From Mycobacterium sp. DL592 (GTDB taxonomy: Bacteria; Actinomycetota; Actinomycetes; Mycobacteriales; Mycobacteriaceae): a DNA stretch of 64,000 nt. Of this stretch, positions 1 to 9,822 are shown piece after piece. The stretch covers positions 1,807,827 through 1,871,826 of the forward strand of contig NZ_CP050192.1 in assembly GCF_011694515.1 (NCBI RefSeq), read 5' to 3'. The first letter of the stretch is position 1. Each line of letters begins with the position of its first letter. Under the pieces are notes generated by a model, which saw only the letters and a list, made by a program, of their open reading frames with translations, searched no databases and was not told where the DNA came from. The position numbers were made by a program, and so were the translations under genes.

Positions 1-129
1 CCCTACTCAGCAGCTGTACTGTCTGACTTCGCCGGGCCGCTGGAGGCACGCGCGGCGAACGCAGTTCGTCCATTGAACGAACTCGGGCACTCCTGCGTGA
101 CCTGGCCCGAGACGGTTGACCCCCGAGCG

Positions 130-1038
130 TCACTCGCCGGCGCCGCCGGGACGAACCTTCGCTTCGCGATCGCCCGGCGCCGAATCCTGGAGTTCTTGGG
201 TGGCGGCCCAACTGGCGAGTAGCTTGAGCCCGTCCTCGGACCGTGTCCCGGGTTCGGCGGTGTAGGCGAACAACATCAGTCCCGGATCGGCCGGTAGCTC
301 CATGCCCTCGTAGCTGAGCTCGAGGTCGCCGACCACAGGGTGGCGCAGACGCTTCACCCCGGTGCGATGCAGACGCACGTTGTGCGCAGCCCATCTGGTG
401 CGGAAATCCTCACTGCGGGTGGATAATTCGCCGATCAGCTTGGTGAGTTTCTCGTCGAAGGGATCGCGTCCGGCGGCTCCGCGCAGGATCGCGACGGTGT
501 TGTCCGCTATCTGCTCCCAGTCAGGATAGAAATCACGCGAGCGCGGGTTGAGGAACATGAACCTGGCACTATTGGCCGGACGGACGGGATCGGTGAAGAA
601 CTCCGAGTACAAGGCGTACCCGAGCCGGTTCGCGGCGAGGAAGTCCAGCCGGTCGTTGTGCACCCAGGCCGGCGCGGCGGACATGGCGTCGAGCACCCGC
701 TGGACGCTGGGCCGCACCCCGGCCGCGCTGCTGCGCCGCCGGGACCGCGGCGTCGGGTTGGCGGCACGGGCCAGGTCGAAGAGGTGCTCGCGCTCGGCAT
801 CGTCGAACTGCAGCGCCCGAGCCACGGCGTGCAGCACGCTGTCGGACACGCCCGTCAGGTTGCCTCGCTCGAGGCGTGTGTAGTAGTCGACGCTGACGCC
901 GGCCAGCAGTGCGACCTCCTCGCGGCGCAGGCCGGAGACTCGGCGCTTCCCGCCGTATGCGGGCAGTCCGGCGCGCTCTGGGGTGATCCGGGCGCGCCGG
1001 GTGGTCAGGAAGTCGCGGATGTCCTTGCGATGGTCCAC
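130..1038 (-). CDS. XRE/MmyB-type helix-turn-helix transcriptional regulator
   Basis: A 302-residue DNA-binding regulator. An N-terminal helix-turn-helix lies at about residues 34-80 (VSGLRREEVALLAGVSVDYY, then TRLERGN). The larger C-terminal part (about 105-275) has the composition of the MmyB-like ligand-binding domain usual in this actinobacterial family (around 280-300 residues). I chose the GTG at 1036-1038 because family homology begins there (VDHRKDIRDF). The frame stays open to 1455, but that part is antisense to the dehydrogenase gene. GGAGG lies only two bases upstream, so the ribosome spacing is tight. The gene diverges from the redox operon that begins at 1141, so control of that operon is a reasonable inference, not proven. 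Confidence 0.88.
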   Translation of the reverse strand: MDHRKDIRDFLTTRRARITPERAGLPAYGGKRRVSGLRREEVALLAGVSVDYYTRLERGNLTGVSDSVLHAVARALQFDDAEREHLFDLARAANPTPRSRRRSSAAGVRPSVQRVLDAMSAAPAWVHNDRLDFLAANRLGYALYSEFFTDPVRPANSARFMFLNPRSRDFYPDWEQIADNTVAILRGAAGRDPFDEKLTKLIGELSTRSEDFRTRWAAHNVRLHRTGVKRLRHPVVGDLELSYEGMELPADPGLMLFAYTAEPGTRSEDGLKLLASWAATQELQDSAPGDREAKVRPGGAGE

Positions 1039-1140
1039 GTCCTCCAGGTTAGAAGTCCACGGCCGTCGGTGAGGGGTACTGCCATTACCTGGAACGACAG
1101 GCACTGCCACGCTGCCGAAAATGGACGTTGACTGGTGTCC

Positions 1141-2175
1141 ATGAAAGCAACCGTTATGTATGGAGCCGGCGACGTGCGCGTCGAGAACGTGCCCGACCCG
1201 GTCCTGCACGAGCCCACCGACGCCATCGTGCGCGTCACCTCCGCCTGCATCTGCGGCAGCGACCTGTGGCCTTACCAGTCGATGCCCGCCAGCGAGCAGG
1301 GTCGTCGCATGGGCCACGAGTTCATCGGCATCGTCGAGGAAGTCGGCTCTGACGTCAGCGACTTCAGTGCCGGGGACCTGGTGGTGGCGCCGTTCGTGTG
1401 GTCGGACAATACCTGCGATTTCTGCACCGAGGGCCTGCAGATCGCCTGCCGTCACGGCGGCGGGTGGGGTTCCACCGGCGTGGATGCCGGTCAGGGCGAG
1501 GCGGTGCGGGTCCCGCTGGCCCAGGGCACATTGGTGAAGCTGCCGGTCGCGCCGGACTCGGCGTTGATGCCGTCACTGCTGACACTGTCCGACGTGTTCT
1601 GTACCGGCCACCACGGTGCCGTCACCGCCGGGGTCAGCCCCGGCCAATCCGTCACTGTGATCGGTGACGGCGCGGTCGGGTTGTGCGGCGTGCTCGCAGC
1701 CAAGCGGCTCGGAGCCGAGCAGATCATCCTGATGGGCAGGCACCCTGAGCGCACCAATCTGGGCCGTGAGTTCGGTGCGACCGACATCGTCGCCGCCAGA
1801 GGCGATGAGGGCGCCGAACGGGTCCTCGAGCTGACCGGGGGCGACGGAACACACGCCGTGCTCGAGTGCGTCGGTACTTTGCCGTCGATCCAGACCGCCG
1901 TGAAGATTGCGCGATCCGGTGGTGCCATCAGCCGCATCGGTGTCCCGCAGTACATCGAAGGCCCACTGGGATTCGACACGGTGTTCCGCAACGTCAGATT
2001 CACTGGCGGTGCCGCGCCCGCCCGGGCCTACATCGAGGAACTGATGCCCGACATCCTCGACGGCACTGTTGAACCGGGCCGGGTCTTCGACCGCACCATC
2101 GGTCTGGCCGAGGTGCCCGACGGGTACAAGGCCATGGCCGAGCGGGAATCACTCAAAGTCATGATCCGCCCCTGA
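1141..2175 (+). CDS. Zinc-dependent alcohol dehydrogenase family protein
   Basis: A 344-residue medium-chain dehydrogenase that should oxidise an alcohol or reduce an aldehyde with NAD(P). Catalytic zinc ligands are visible at C38 (CICGSD) and H59-E60 (GHE). Cysteines near residues 90-105 form only a partial structural-zinc cluster. The Rossmann core appears in the middle (VTVIGDGAVGLCG). The start is taken at ATG 1141 because the family begins MKATV; a GTG two codons upstream is also possible. It is the first gene of a co-directional run of six oxidoreductase-type genes ending at 5619. The substrate is unknown. Confidence 0.9.
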   Translation: MKATVMYGAGDVRVENVPDPVLHEPTDAIVRVTSACICGSDLWPYQSMPASEQGRRMGHEFIGIVEEVGSDVSDFSAGDLVVAPFVWSDNTCDFCTEGLQIACRHGGGWGSTGVDAGQGEAVRVPLAQGTLVKLPVAPDSALMPSLLTLSDVFCTGHHGAVTAGVSPGQSVTVIGDGAVGLCGVLAAKRLGAEQIILMGRHPERTNLGREFGATDIVAARGDEGAERVLELTGGDGTHAVLECVGTLPSIQTAVKIARSGGAISRIGVPQYIEGPLGFDTVFRNVRFTGGAAPARAYIEELMPDILDGTVEPGRVFDRTIGLAEVPDGYKAMAERESLKVMIRP

Positions 2176-2202
2176 AGCTGACCTGCACCGAGGAGAGACA
2201 CG

Positions 2203-2589
2203 ATGTCGACGACCTGGACCGATGACGACCTCCGCCATTTCGGCGACGCGCAGGAGGTGCGGATTGCCGGCATGCGTAGCGACGGCTCACTACGTTCGCC
2301 GGTGACCGTGTGGGTGGTCCGCCTCGGCGCCGATCTCTACACGCGATCGGTGAACGGTCCGGACGCTGCCTGGTTCCGGGGTGTGCAGGTACGCAATCGG
2401 GGTGAGCTCTCCGCTGGGCGCGTGGTGGCTGACGTCGACTTCGTCGTCGATGGCGACGTCGACGACGAACTCGACCTCGAGTACGCGCGCAAGTACGGCC
2501 GCTACCCAGGGCCGGTCAAGTCGATCACCAGCCCGACGGCACGCTCGACAACGCTGAAACTGGTTCCCCACCAAGACGATGAGGAATGA
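2203..2589 (+). CDS. DUF2255 family protein
   Basis: A 128-residue cytosolic protein matching the DUF2255 pattern: an early WTDDDLRHFGDAQEVRI segment and a central GADLYTRSVNGPDAAWFRG stretch, ending near a KYGRY motif. The fold resembles flavin-reductase-like split barrels that bind deazaflavin or FMN, but no function is established. The ATG is preceded by GAGGAGAGA at a good distance. It lies 27 bp after the dehydrogenase and runs into the cupin gene, so it is probably co-transcribed. No signal peptide or membrane segment is visible. Confidence 0.85.
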   Translation: MSTTWTDDDLRHFGDAQEVRIAGMRSDGSLRSPVTVWVVRLGADLYTRSVNGPDAAWFRGVQVRNRGELSAGRVVADVDFVVDGDVDDELDLEYARKYGRYPGPVKSITSPTARSTTLKLVPHQDDEE

Positions 2590-2591
2590 TC

Positions 2592-3011
2592 ATGCAAAGC
2601 ATCCCCCAGGGGAAATCAACCAAGGGGCCGGCGGAGTTCTTCACCGGCGACGTGTACTTCGACGTCATCGCCAAGGGTGAGGAACCGTCGCGGATACGGG
2701 TCAACACCGTGCGCTTCGCCCCCTGCGCCCGCACCGCCTGGCACACCCATGCATGTGGGCAGACGCTCCACGTCACCGACGGGATCGGGCTCGTCCAGTC
2801 TCGGGGAGGCGAGGTGATCGTCTTGCGGCCCGGTGACACGGTGTTCACCCCACCGGGTGAATGGCATTGGCACGGTGCGGCTCCCACGCACTTCATGACG
2901 CACTTGGCGATGTGGGAGGCACCGGATCCGGAGTCGGGTCAGGTCGAGACCGAGTGGGGTGAGCACGTCACCGACGACGAGTACCGCCTTCCCGAGGGTG
3001 TGCAATTGTGA
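2592..3011 (+). CDS. Cupin domain protein
   Basis: A small single-domain cupin (139 residues). Metal-ligand motifs are seen: WHTHACGQTLHV in the first cupin motif and PGEWHWHGA in the second. Members bind a divalent metal and act as isomerases, dioxygenases or small-molecule sensors. Such cupins often sit beside carboxymuconolactone decarboxylase genes, as here. The ATG at 2592 is preferred because GAGG ends seven bases before it; an ATG two codons upstream at 2586 overlaps the previous stop and would have no spacing. The stop overlaps the next GTG start, which implies translational coupling. Confidence 0.88.
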   Translation: MQSIPQGKSTKGPAEFFTGDVYFDVIAKGEEPSRIRVNTVRFAPCARTAWHTHACGQTLHVTDGIGLVQSRGGEVIVLRPGDTVFTPPGEWHWHGAAPTHFMTHLAMWEAPDPESGQVETEWGEHVTDDEYRLPEGVQL

Positions 3012-3775
3012 TTAGCACAGTCGCACAGCGCAACCACGACGAACTGTTCCCGGGCCATGTGTCGACGCTGAAGGTTACCGACCCAGACTTGATCGAGGTG
3101 TTCGACAACTTCGCGTTCGACGAGGTCCTGCAGTACGGGAACCTCGACACCCGTACCCGGTTGATGGTGCAACTCGCCGCGATGATTGCCTCGCAGGCGC
3201 TCGGCGAGTACCGGGTGATGCTGGGTGCGGCGTTGACGGTCGGTGTGACGCCCGTCGAGGTCAAGGAGATCGTCTACCAGGCTGTGCCCTACGTCGGACT
3301 GGCCAAGGTGTTCGACTTCCTGCACACCACAAACGAGGTGCTCACCGCCCGTGGCGTCGAGCTGCCGCTGCCGACTCAGTCGGCGTCGACAACCCGGACC
3401 CGCGGCGACGTTGGACTGAGTGTGCAGAACCAGATCGTCGGTGCGGACAAGGTGGCGGGCATGTACGCCGCGGCGGCCGATGACGAGCTGCACTTTCAGA
3501 AATACCTGTCGTCGAACTGCTTCGGCGACTACGTCGCCCGTTCCGGGATCGACCTGCGGACACGTGAGTTGTTGACGTTCTCGATGCTGGTCGCACTAGG
3601 CGGTGCCGACGCGCAGGTGAAGGGTCACGTCGCGGGAAACCTCAACGTCGGGAACCTCCGCGGCACTCTCCTGGCGGTACTGACCCAACTACTGCCGTTC
3701 ATCGGTTACCCCCGAACACTCAACGGGTTGGCTGCCGTCAACGCGATCGCACCGAAACAAGGAATCAAACAGTGA
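3008..3775 (+). CDS. Carboxymuconolactone decarboxylase family protein (two CMD domains)
   Basis: A 255-residue protein with two CMD-type helical repeats: about residues 30-110 (LDTRTRLMVQLAAMIASQAL) and 160-240 (LRTRELLTFSMLVALGGADA). The AhpD-like CxxC pair is absent, which points away from AhpD-type peroxidase function and towards a decarboxylase- or isomerase-like role. Fused double-domain forms are common beside cupins and SDRs in gene clusters for small aromatic or lactone compounds. It starts with a GTG that overlaps the cupin stop (GTGA) and ends overlapping the SDR start (GTGA), so three consecutive genes are translationally coupled. Confidence 0.88.
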   Translation: MISTVAQRNHDELFPGHVSTLKVTDPDLIEVFDNFAFDEVLQYGNLDTRTRLMVQLAAMIASQALGEYRVMLGAALTVGVTPVEVKEIVYQAVPYVGLAKVFDFLHTTNEVLTARGVELPLPTQSASTTRTRGDVGLSVQNQIVGADKVAGMYAAAADDELHFQKYLSSNCFGDYVARSGIDLRTRELLTFSMLVALGGADAQVKGHVAGNLNVGNLRGTLLAVLTQLLPFIGYPRTLNGLAAVNAIAPKQGIKQ

Positions 3776-4614
3776 CACAACGGGTCTGGCTCATCACCGG
3801 TATCGGTAGTGGCTTCGGGCGACACCTTGCCGAGCAACTGCTCGAGCGGGGCGACTACGTCGTCGGCACCGTGCGAAAGACGGAATCGGTCGCCGACCTT
3901 CGCGGGAAGTTCCCCGAACTCCTTCGGGTTGAAGTGCTCGACGTTCGGGACACGGCGGCGCTGCGGGCCGCCGTCGAGCGCACCATCGCGGACCTGGGGC
4001 GAATTGACGTTCTGATCAACAACGCAGGCTACGGTGTGTTCGGCGCTGCCGAGGAAGTCAGCGACCACCAGATCGAGTCCATCCTCGCCACGAATCTGAC
4101 GGCCGGCATTCAGCTCATCCGCGCAGTACTTCCGCACATGCGCACCGCCGGCGGCGGACGCATCATTCAGTTGTCGAGCTATGGTGGCCAGGTCGCTTTC
4201 CCGGGGAACTCGATGTATCACGCCACTAAGTGGGGTATCGAGGGGTTCTGTGAATCGGTCGCACAAGAGGTCGCTCCGTTCGGTATCGGAGTGACGATTA
4301 TCGAGCCGGGTGGAGCACGGACCCAATTCCGTTACGGCAGTGCTCAAGTCGCAGACCCGCTGCCTGCGTATGTGGGGGGCCCGGCACGTGCTTTCGAGAA
4401 GATGTTGGACCCGGCCAACGGTCTGGCTGTCGGAGACCCGGCCCGGATGGCGGCCGCGATCATCGAGAGCGTCGATGTCGACCCGGCGCCCTTGCGGAGG
4501 GTACTCGGCTCGCAGGCTCTCGAAAGCACCATCTCGACACTCGAGGCGCGGCTCGCGGACTTCCGCACCCAGAAGGCACTCGCCGCTTCCACCGACTTCC
4601 CGCCGGGCGAGTAG
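3772..4614 (+). CDS. SDR family oxidoreductase
   Basis: A 280-residue classical short-chain dehydrogenase. The nucleotide-binding TGIGSGFG is at residues 9-16, NNAG at 83-86, the catalytic serine at 135/136 and the Y149-x3-K153 pair in YHATK. The C-terminal extension of about 40 residues is typical of the group that reduces ketones or acts on hydroxy-fatty or aromatic substrates. The GTG start overlaps the previous stop by four bases. It belongs to the redox operon at 1141-5619. The substrate cannot be read from the sequence. Confidence 0.9.
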   Translation: MTQRVWLITGIGSGFGRHLAEQLLERGDYVVGTVRKTESVADLRGKFPELLRVEVLDVRDTAALRAAVERTIADLGRIDVLINNAGYGVFGAAEEVSDHQIESILATNLTAGIQLIRAVLPHMRTAGGGRIIQLSSYGGQVAFPGNSMYHATKWGIEGFCESVAQEVAPFGIGVTIIEPGGARTQFRYGSAQVADPLPAYVGGPARAFEKMLDPANGLAVGDPARMAAAIIESVDVDPAPLRRVLGSQALESTISTLEARLADFRTQKALAASTDFPPGE

Positions 4615-5619
<1,005 letters not shown>

Positions 5620-5686
5620 CGCGGGTATTCGAGCCGTGGCGCTGACCCCCGGTGTGTCGGCACGGCGTGTGTGCGACAGATCGCCC

Positions 5687-6289
5687 TCACTCCGTTGCAG
5701 AGCCTGCCAGGAGACGTCCACCGGTGGCCCCGCGGGTCGGCGGTGCGCTGAGAATCCCTCGGGTGCGTGCCTTTTCGATCCAGCTGACCACCGTGCGAGG
5801 GGTCACGAAGTACTCCTGGGCAAGGCTCGCGGCATAGCCACGGCCACGCCGCAGGTACTCGTGGGCGATCGTGGTCAAGAACTCGTCGGTGAGAACCCGG
5901 CGGTGCGTCGTGGGCTGGACGGCGACGGCGGGGAACCCGGTCAGCGGAAGCTCGACGGTGAACGGGTCGGATCCGGCCGCGATGAGGCCAGGCAGGATCC
6001 CCATCACCGCATTCAACGGTGAGGCCCAGCGAAACTCGCGCTGAAGCACCGCGAGGTCGAGGCCGGCCGCAGCGACCAGAGACATCTCCACGACCTTCGG
6101 CTCGCCATCGACGAGATCGACTCGCGCGTTGACCCGTACCGCCGCGTCACCGGTGGCGGGATCGGTCTGTACCCAGTCGACGATCACGGGCAGGTCGACG
6201 GTGACGTCTCCGGTCGTCCACGGATGTCTCGGCCCGTCGGCGCCGACGAATCGTGACGACACCTCACCAAGTCCTGACGTTGGGTCCAT
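5687..6289 (-). CDS. Protein with C-terminal helix-turn-helix, function unknown
   Basis: A 200-residue protein. The C-terminal half (about 130-190) contains a helix-turn-helix pattern: LTDEFLTTIAHEYLRRGRG, then LAQEYFVTPRTVVSWIEKAR and RGIL. That arrangement is frequent in actinobacterial and phage-derived regulators. The N-terminal half is beta-rich, with VDLPVIVDW and VRVNARVDLVDGEP, and I do not recognise it. The ATG at 6289 has a strong GAGGAGGAG site immediately upstream. It is co-directional with the PGRS gene but separated from it by a strong hairpin, so it is probably transcribed on its own. Confidence 0.7.
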   Translation of the reverse strand: MDPTSGLGEVSSRFVGADGPRHPWTTGDVTVDLPVIVDWVQTDPATGDAAVRVNARVDLVDGEPKVVEMSLVAAAGLDLAVLQREFRWASPLNAVMGILPGLIAAGSDPFTVELPLTGFPAVAVQPTTHRRVLTDEFLTTIAHEYLRRGRGYAASLAQEYFVTPRTVVSWIEKARTRGILSAPPTRGATGGRLLAGSATE

Positions 6290-6301
6290 GGCTCCTCCTC
6301 G

Positions 6302-6363
6302 AGTCAGCCAAACACAACGGCGACACCGCTGACGTCAGTGTCGCCGCTGTGTTGGGCCTGACT
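6302..6363 (-). terminator. Long stem-loop without a T-run between the PGRS gene and the HTH gene
   Basis: Inner arms AACACAACGGCGACAC (6311-6326) and GTGTCGCCGCTGTGTT (6338-6353) pair at 15 of 16 positions around an 11-base loop. Outer AGTCAG (6302-6307) pairs with CTGACT (6358-6363). It begins four bases after the PGRS stop, reading leftwards. No T-tract follows, as is usual for mycobacterial intrinsic terminators. Confidence 0.75.
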
Positions 6364-6366
6364 GGA

Positions 6367-7902
6367 TTACGTGGTGCCGTTGGCCCCGCTGTTGCCCGGT
6401 TGGCCGCCGAGGCCGCCGGGTCCGCCGAAGCCGCCCGTGCCGGGCGTAACCCCGGAGCCAGGCGACGTGGCGTCGCCGCCGGCCCCGCCGGTGCCACCGT
6501 TGCGGAACAACCCGCCTCTGCCGCCGGTGCCGCCGTTACCGGCCTCACCCAGTGCCTGGTTCTTCCACACTGGACCGTTGATCAGCGAACCGCCGGCGCC
6601 GCCGGTGCCGCCGACGGCGAACAGCCCACCCCTTGCGCCGGTGCCGCCCTTACCGCCATGGGTGGTGCCGGCGCCAGGGTTGGCAGTCACGGAGCTACCG
6701 CCCGCGCCGCCGGATGCCGCCCGCGTGAGACTGAGAACGCTCCCACCACCGTCGCCACCTGCTCCACCTTCAGTGATACCGATCAAGGCGACAGCACCGC
6801 CGCCGTAACCGCCGGATTGGCCCGAGCCGGCGATGGCACCACCGCCGTTGCCTCCGGCGCCGCCGGTGGCGTTGCCTGCATTTGACGCGGCCGAGCCGCC
6901 GTTGCCGGCCTGACCGCCGGAGCCGATGGTCGCGGTGCCGCCGTTTCCGCCGGGGCCACCGATCGCGCTGCCGTCGCCGGAGATCGTCCCGGAGTTGTAC
7001 CACTGATCGGGATTGGTGGTGTTGGCGGTCCATCCGCCGCCGTTGCCGCCGGCGCCGCCGTTGCCCAGCAGGAGTCCACCCCGACCGCCGTTGCGGCCGG
7101 CACCGCCGGTGGCGAGGCCATAATTCGCGTTGGCCTTCGCACCCGCACCGCCGGCACCCCCGGTGCCGAACAGGCCGGCGCTTCCGCCCGTGCCGCCGTC
7201 ACCTCCGGTGGCGCCGATGACGACACTCTGCCCCGATCCCACGGCCACACCACCGCCGCCGCCTGCTCCGCCGTCGCCCCAGATCAGGCCACCGCGGCCA
7301 CCTGCGCCGCCGTTGGCGCCCAGCGAGGAGAAGATCTGCGCGCTGCCACCACCATCAGCGCCGCCGGTGCCGCCTGCGCCGCCATTGCCGAGCAACCCGG
7401 CGCGGCCACCCCGACCGCCGGCGGTGGCGACCTGAGTCCGCACATTGGCGACATACCCGGCGGCGGCTCCGTTGCCGCCGTTGCCGGCGTTGCCGATCCC
7501 GAGAAGGCCGGCGTTTCCACCGTTGCCGGCGGCCAAGCCCGAGCCCGCTGTGGCACTCCAGCCGTTGCCGCCATTACCGAACAACAGGCCGGCGTTGCCG
7601 CCGTTGCAGACATGCCCCGCGCAATAGGCGTCATCGGCCGCGCTGTAGCTGTATCCGTTGCCGATCAGTAGGCCCGCATTCGGGTTGGTCTGCGTTCCGT
7701 CGCCGATGAGGAAACCGACGACCGAACCCAGGAGACCACCCGAAGAACCGGTCAGCTCGACGTTGGCGGTGCTTACGTGGACGGCGCGGGCCGAGGCGAG
7801 ATTCGCCACCGCCCCGCTGCCGGTGACGGCACCGATCGTCACCAATGGCGCCACCAGAAGTAGACCGCCGACCCGACAGAATGTGGGCATGCCAGTAGTC
7901 AT
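6367..7902 (-). CDS. Secreted PGRS-repeat protein without a PE domain
   Basis: A 511-residue glycine-rich protein. Residues 1 to about 40 are a signal peptide (GGLLLVAPLVTIGAV core, ASA-type cleavage region). Residues 50-110 hold GLLIGNGYSYSAADDAYC and GNAGLLFGNGGNG. The rest, to the C-terminus, is a PGRS-like array of GGAGG, GNGG and GGTGG triplets with repeated GLLFGxGG segments. In the PE_PGRS family an N-terminal PE domain of about 100 residues directs ESX-5 export; here a plain signal peptide replaces it. The start at ATG 7902 has GGGGGGA upstream; a TTG one codon earlier is less likely. It diverges from the aspartic protease gene. Confidence 0.85.
   Translation of the reverse strand: MTTGMPTFCRVGGLLLVAPLVTIGAVTGSGAVANLASARAVHVSTANVELTGSSGGLLGSVVGFLIGDGTQTNPNAGLLIGNGYSYSAADDAYCAGHVCNGGNAGLLFGNGGNGWSATAGSGLAAGNGGNAGLLGIGNAGNGGNGAAAGYVANVRTQVATAGGRGGRAGLLGNGGAGGTGGADGGGSAQIFSSLGANGGAGGRGGLIWGDGGAGGGGGVAVGSGQSVVIGATGGDGGTGGSAGLFGTGGAGGAGAKANANYGLATGGAGRNGGRGGLLLGNGGAGGNGGGWTANTTNPDQWYNSGTISGDGSAIGGPGGNGGTATIGSGGQAGNGGSAASNAGNATGGAGGNGGGAIAGSGQSGGYGGGAVALIGITEGGAGGDGGGSVLSLTRAASGGAGGSSVTANPGAGTTHGGKGGTGARGGLFAVGGTGGAGGSLINGPVWKNQALGEAGNGGTGGRGGLFRNGGTGGAGGDATSPGSGVTPGTGGFGGPGGLGGQPGNSGANGTT
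6380..7580 (-). repeat. PGRS-type GC-rich coding repeat
   Basis: On the + strand the tract is a long run of GCC/CGC-rich imperfect 9- to 30-base units encoding Gly-Gly-Ala/Asn/Thr triplets on the minus strand. Such tracts expand and contract by recombination in mycobacteria. It lies wholly within the PGRS gene. Confidence 0.8.
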
Positions 7903-8173
7903 CAAAGTCCCCCCCGTGTGAATAGAACTCGGACCTCGACAGAAGCACGCTGTGCCGCTGCCCGATGGGGATTCAGCAAAGGATGGGACCTTTTCCCCTT
8001 CGATGGAAGGTTCTGATGACTAACGGAAGCGACCTCGGCGGCAAGATTGCGCGATTGAAGTGACCTAATGCCGTATCGCGCACGCTGCTAATGGATAGCG
8101 CTGAACCCCTGCACATACGACCGCCACGTGATATGCCTTCGCCAGTACTGGTCCATAGCCCACGGGGGTCGGG

Positions 8174-9817
8174 ATGCGTGGTTCGGCGAAGAGATCGCTG
8201 ACGGTGGTCAGGTGGCTTCAACTCGGGGCGGCGGCAACCGGTGTGGGCATTGCGCTGGCCGCGGCACCGGGTACCGCGCTCGCTGACGACGGCACGGACG
8301 CGCATAGCGCTCCGTCGGCCGGTCACCACAAACCGAGGTCCGCGGCGGACAAACCGTCATCGGCGCGCCCCGCCGCGGCGACCCGCTCAGGCTCCGTCTC
8401 GACCGTCTCCGCAGCACGGGTGACGGCGCGCCCAGTCGCCAGTACGGTCGGCTCGGCCAAACCGCAACAGTCCTCGGCCGTGTCGGCCCCGCTGACGACC
8501 ACGTCGTCGCCGACGTTGCCGGACGCGGTGAACGGCCTGCTGTACTCGGTGGCGAACCTGCTCTCTGTGTTGCCGCAAGGCCCCATCACCTATGTCGCTG
8601 AGAGCGCCCTGTTTCTGGTCCGGCGGACGCTGTTCCCGGCCAGCGTCGGCGTGATCACCGCACCGATCACGGTGCCGCTGTACTTCACACCCATCGACAG
8701 CGACGGCGACGGCATAGCCGACACCAAGAAGCTTGGCATCTACGCCACCCTCGGCAACGGCGCCAAGCCCAAACTCTTCGAATTCGACACCGGCGCTTCG
8801 GGTTTCTTCGCGGCATACGCCTCCAACGACCCGCACACCTCGGACTGGTGGGGCAATGGCGTCAAGGGGTCGACCACCCTGGTCTCGCGTGGCGACGACA
8901 GCGGTATCACCTATAGCGGTGTCGCGGCCAACACGACGGTCTCGCTGTTCACGCAAGGCAATTCGCTGCCGCTGGCCTCCACCGGCTCCGTCCAGGTCGG
9001 TCAGGCCAACCTGATCAACAGTGGCAGCACCAATCTCTGGACACCCAGCGGCACGACGATCTCGGGCGGTATCGATCCGCCGCCTATCGAGAAGGCTTTC
9101 TACGGCGACTTCGGAGTGGGCACCAACTACGAGGCCGACGGGATCACCAGCCTGTTGTCCCAGTTCACTTTCGGCAACGGGATATCGCCGGGTTTCATCG
9201 TCCACGTCGACGACCAGACTCAGCAGGCGTGGGTTCAGATCGGCCTGACAGCGGCCGACCTCCACAACCCGTCGACGTCGTTCTTCGCCATGGATCCCGA
9301 CGAGTCCGCCAACGGCAACACCGTGCCCAACAGCGGTGTGCAGTTCTACAAGCAGCAGCTCATCAAGGCGAAGATCAACATCAGCGACGGCAGCAAGCCG
9401 GTCGTCACCGATTCCAAGGTGAAGGTGGTCCTGGACACCGGCGCCGTGACAACCTTGCACAACACCGACAAGAGTTCCGAGGCGGCTGAATACGACAAGA
9501 TCCTGGTGCCGTCGAACGACGATCCGAAGAAGGGTGTGCTGGCCGGCGACCTGACGTTCTCCCTGAAGGGCACCACCGTCGGCGGTCAGGACGAGACGTT
9601 CTTCACCGTCACGACGACGACCGATCACCAGCAGGAAAGCCTGACGACGCAGGTGATCAAGTTCCAGAATGAGAAGGCCGCCGACGGCGTCGACTCCGAC
9701 AAGTCGAAGTACTACCTCAACTCAGGGATCCAGCTCTTCTACCACTACGACGTCGTCTACGACCTCGGGAACTCCGCAGGCGGTGGCCAGTTGGGCCTGA
9801 CGGCGCAGACCGCCTGA
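8174..9817 (+). CDS. Secreted aspartic protease, PecA-like
   Basis: A 547-residue exported protein. Residues 1-38 form a signal peptide ending ALA-DD. Residues 40-110 are a Ser/Pro/Ala-rich linker, and 120-160 carry LLYSVANLLSVLPQG and LVRRTLFP. The C-terminal domain has two aspartic-protease motifs: DTGASG at 205-210 and DTGAVT at 421-426, one per lobe as in pepsin-like bilobed enzymes. This matches the catalytic domain of PE-linked PecA-family proteases, which process PE_PGRS-type surface proteins in M. marinum. No PE domain is present, so export should be by Sec/Tat rather than ESX-5. It diverges from the PGRS-protein gene, a possible substrate (inference). Confidence 0.83.
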   Translation: MRGSAKRSLTVVRWLQLGAAATGVGIALAAAPGTALADDGTDAHSAPSAGHHKPRSAADKPSSARPAAATRSGSVSTVSAARVTARPVASTVGSAKPQQSSAVSAPLTTTSSPTLPDAVNGLLYSVANLLSVLPQGPITYVAESALFLVRRTLFPASVGVITAPITVPLYFTPIDSDGDGIADTKKLGIYATLGNGAKPKLFEFDTGASGFFAAYASNDPHTSDWWGNGVKGSTTLVSRGDDSGITYSGVAANTTVSLFTQGNSLPLASTGSVQVGQANLINSGSTNLWTPSGTTISGGIDPPPIEKAFYGDFGVGTNYEADGITSLLSQFTFGNGISPGFIVHVDDQTQQAWVQIGLTAADLHNPSTSFFAMDPDESANGNTVPNSGVQFYKQQLIKAKINISDGSKPVVTDSKVKVVLDTGAVTTLHNTDKSSEAAEYDKILVPSNDDPKKGVLAGDLTFSLKGTTVGGQDETFFTVTTTTDHQQESLTTQVIKFQNEKAADGVDSDKSKYYLNSGIQLFYHYDVVYDLGNSAGGGQLGLTAQTA

Positions 9818-9822
9818 GCGCC

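Noticed and set aside
1..222. Open frame on the + strand running from the window edge to a TAG at 220-222
   Set aside because: Seventy-four open codons are expected by chance at this GC content. It overlaps the well-supported XRE regulator, and the translation matches nothing I know.
1043..1093. TCCAGGT ... ACCTGGA inverted repeat between the XRE and ADH genes
   Set aside because: The seven-base arms are 37 bp apart, too far for a typical XRE site. A chance match is likely.
8387..9628. 413-codon open frame on the minus strand
   Set aside because: It is antisense to the aspartic protease with two DTG motifs; shadow frame.
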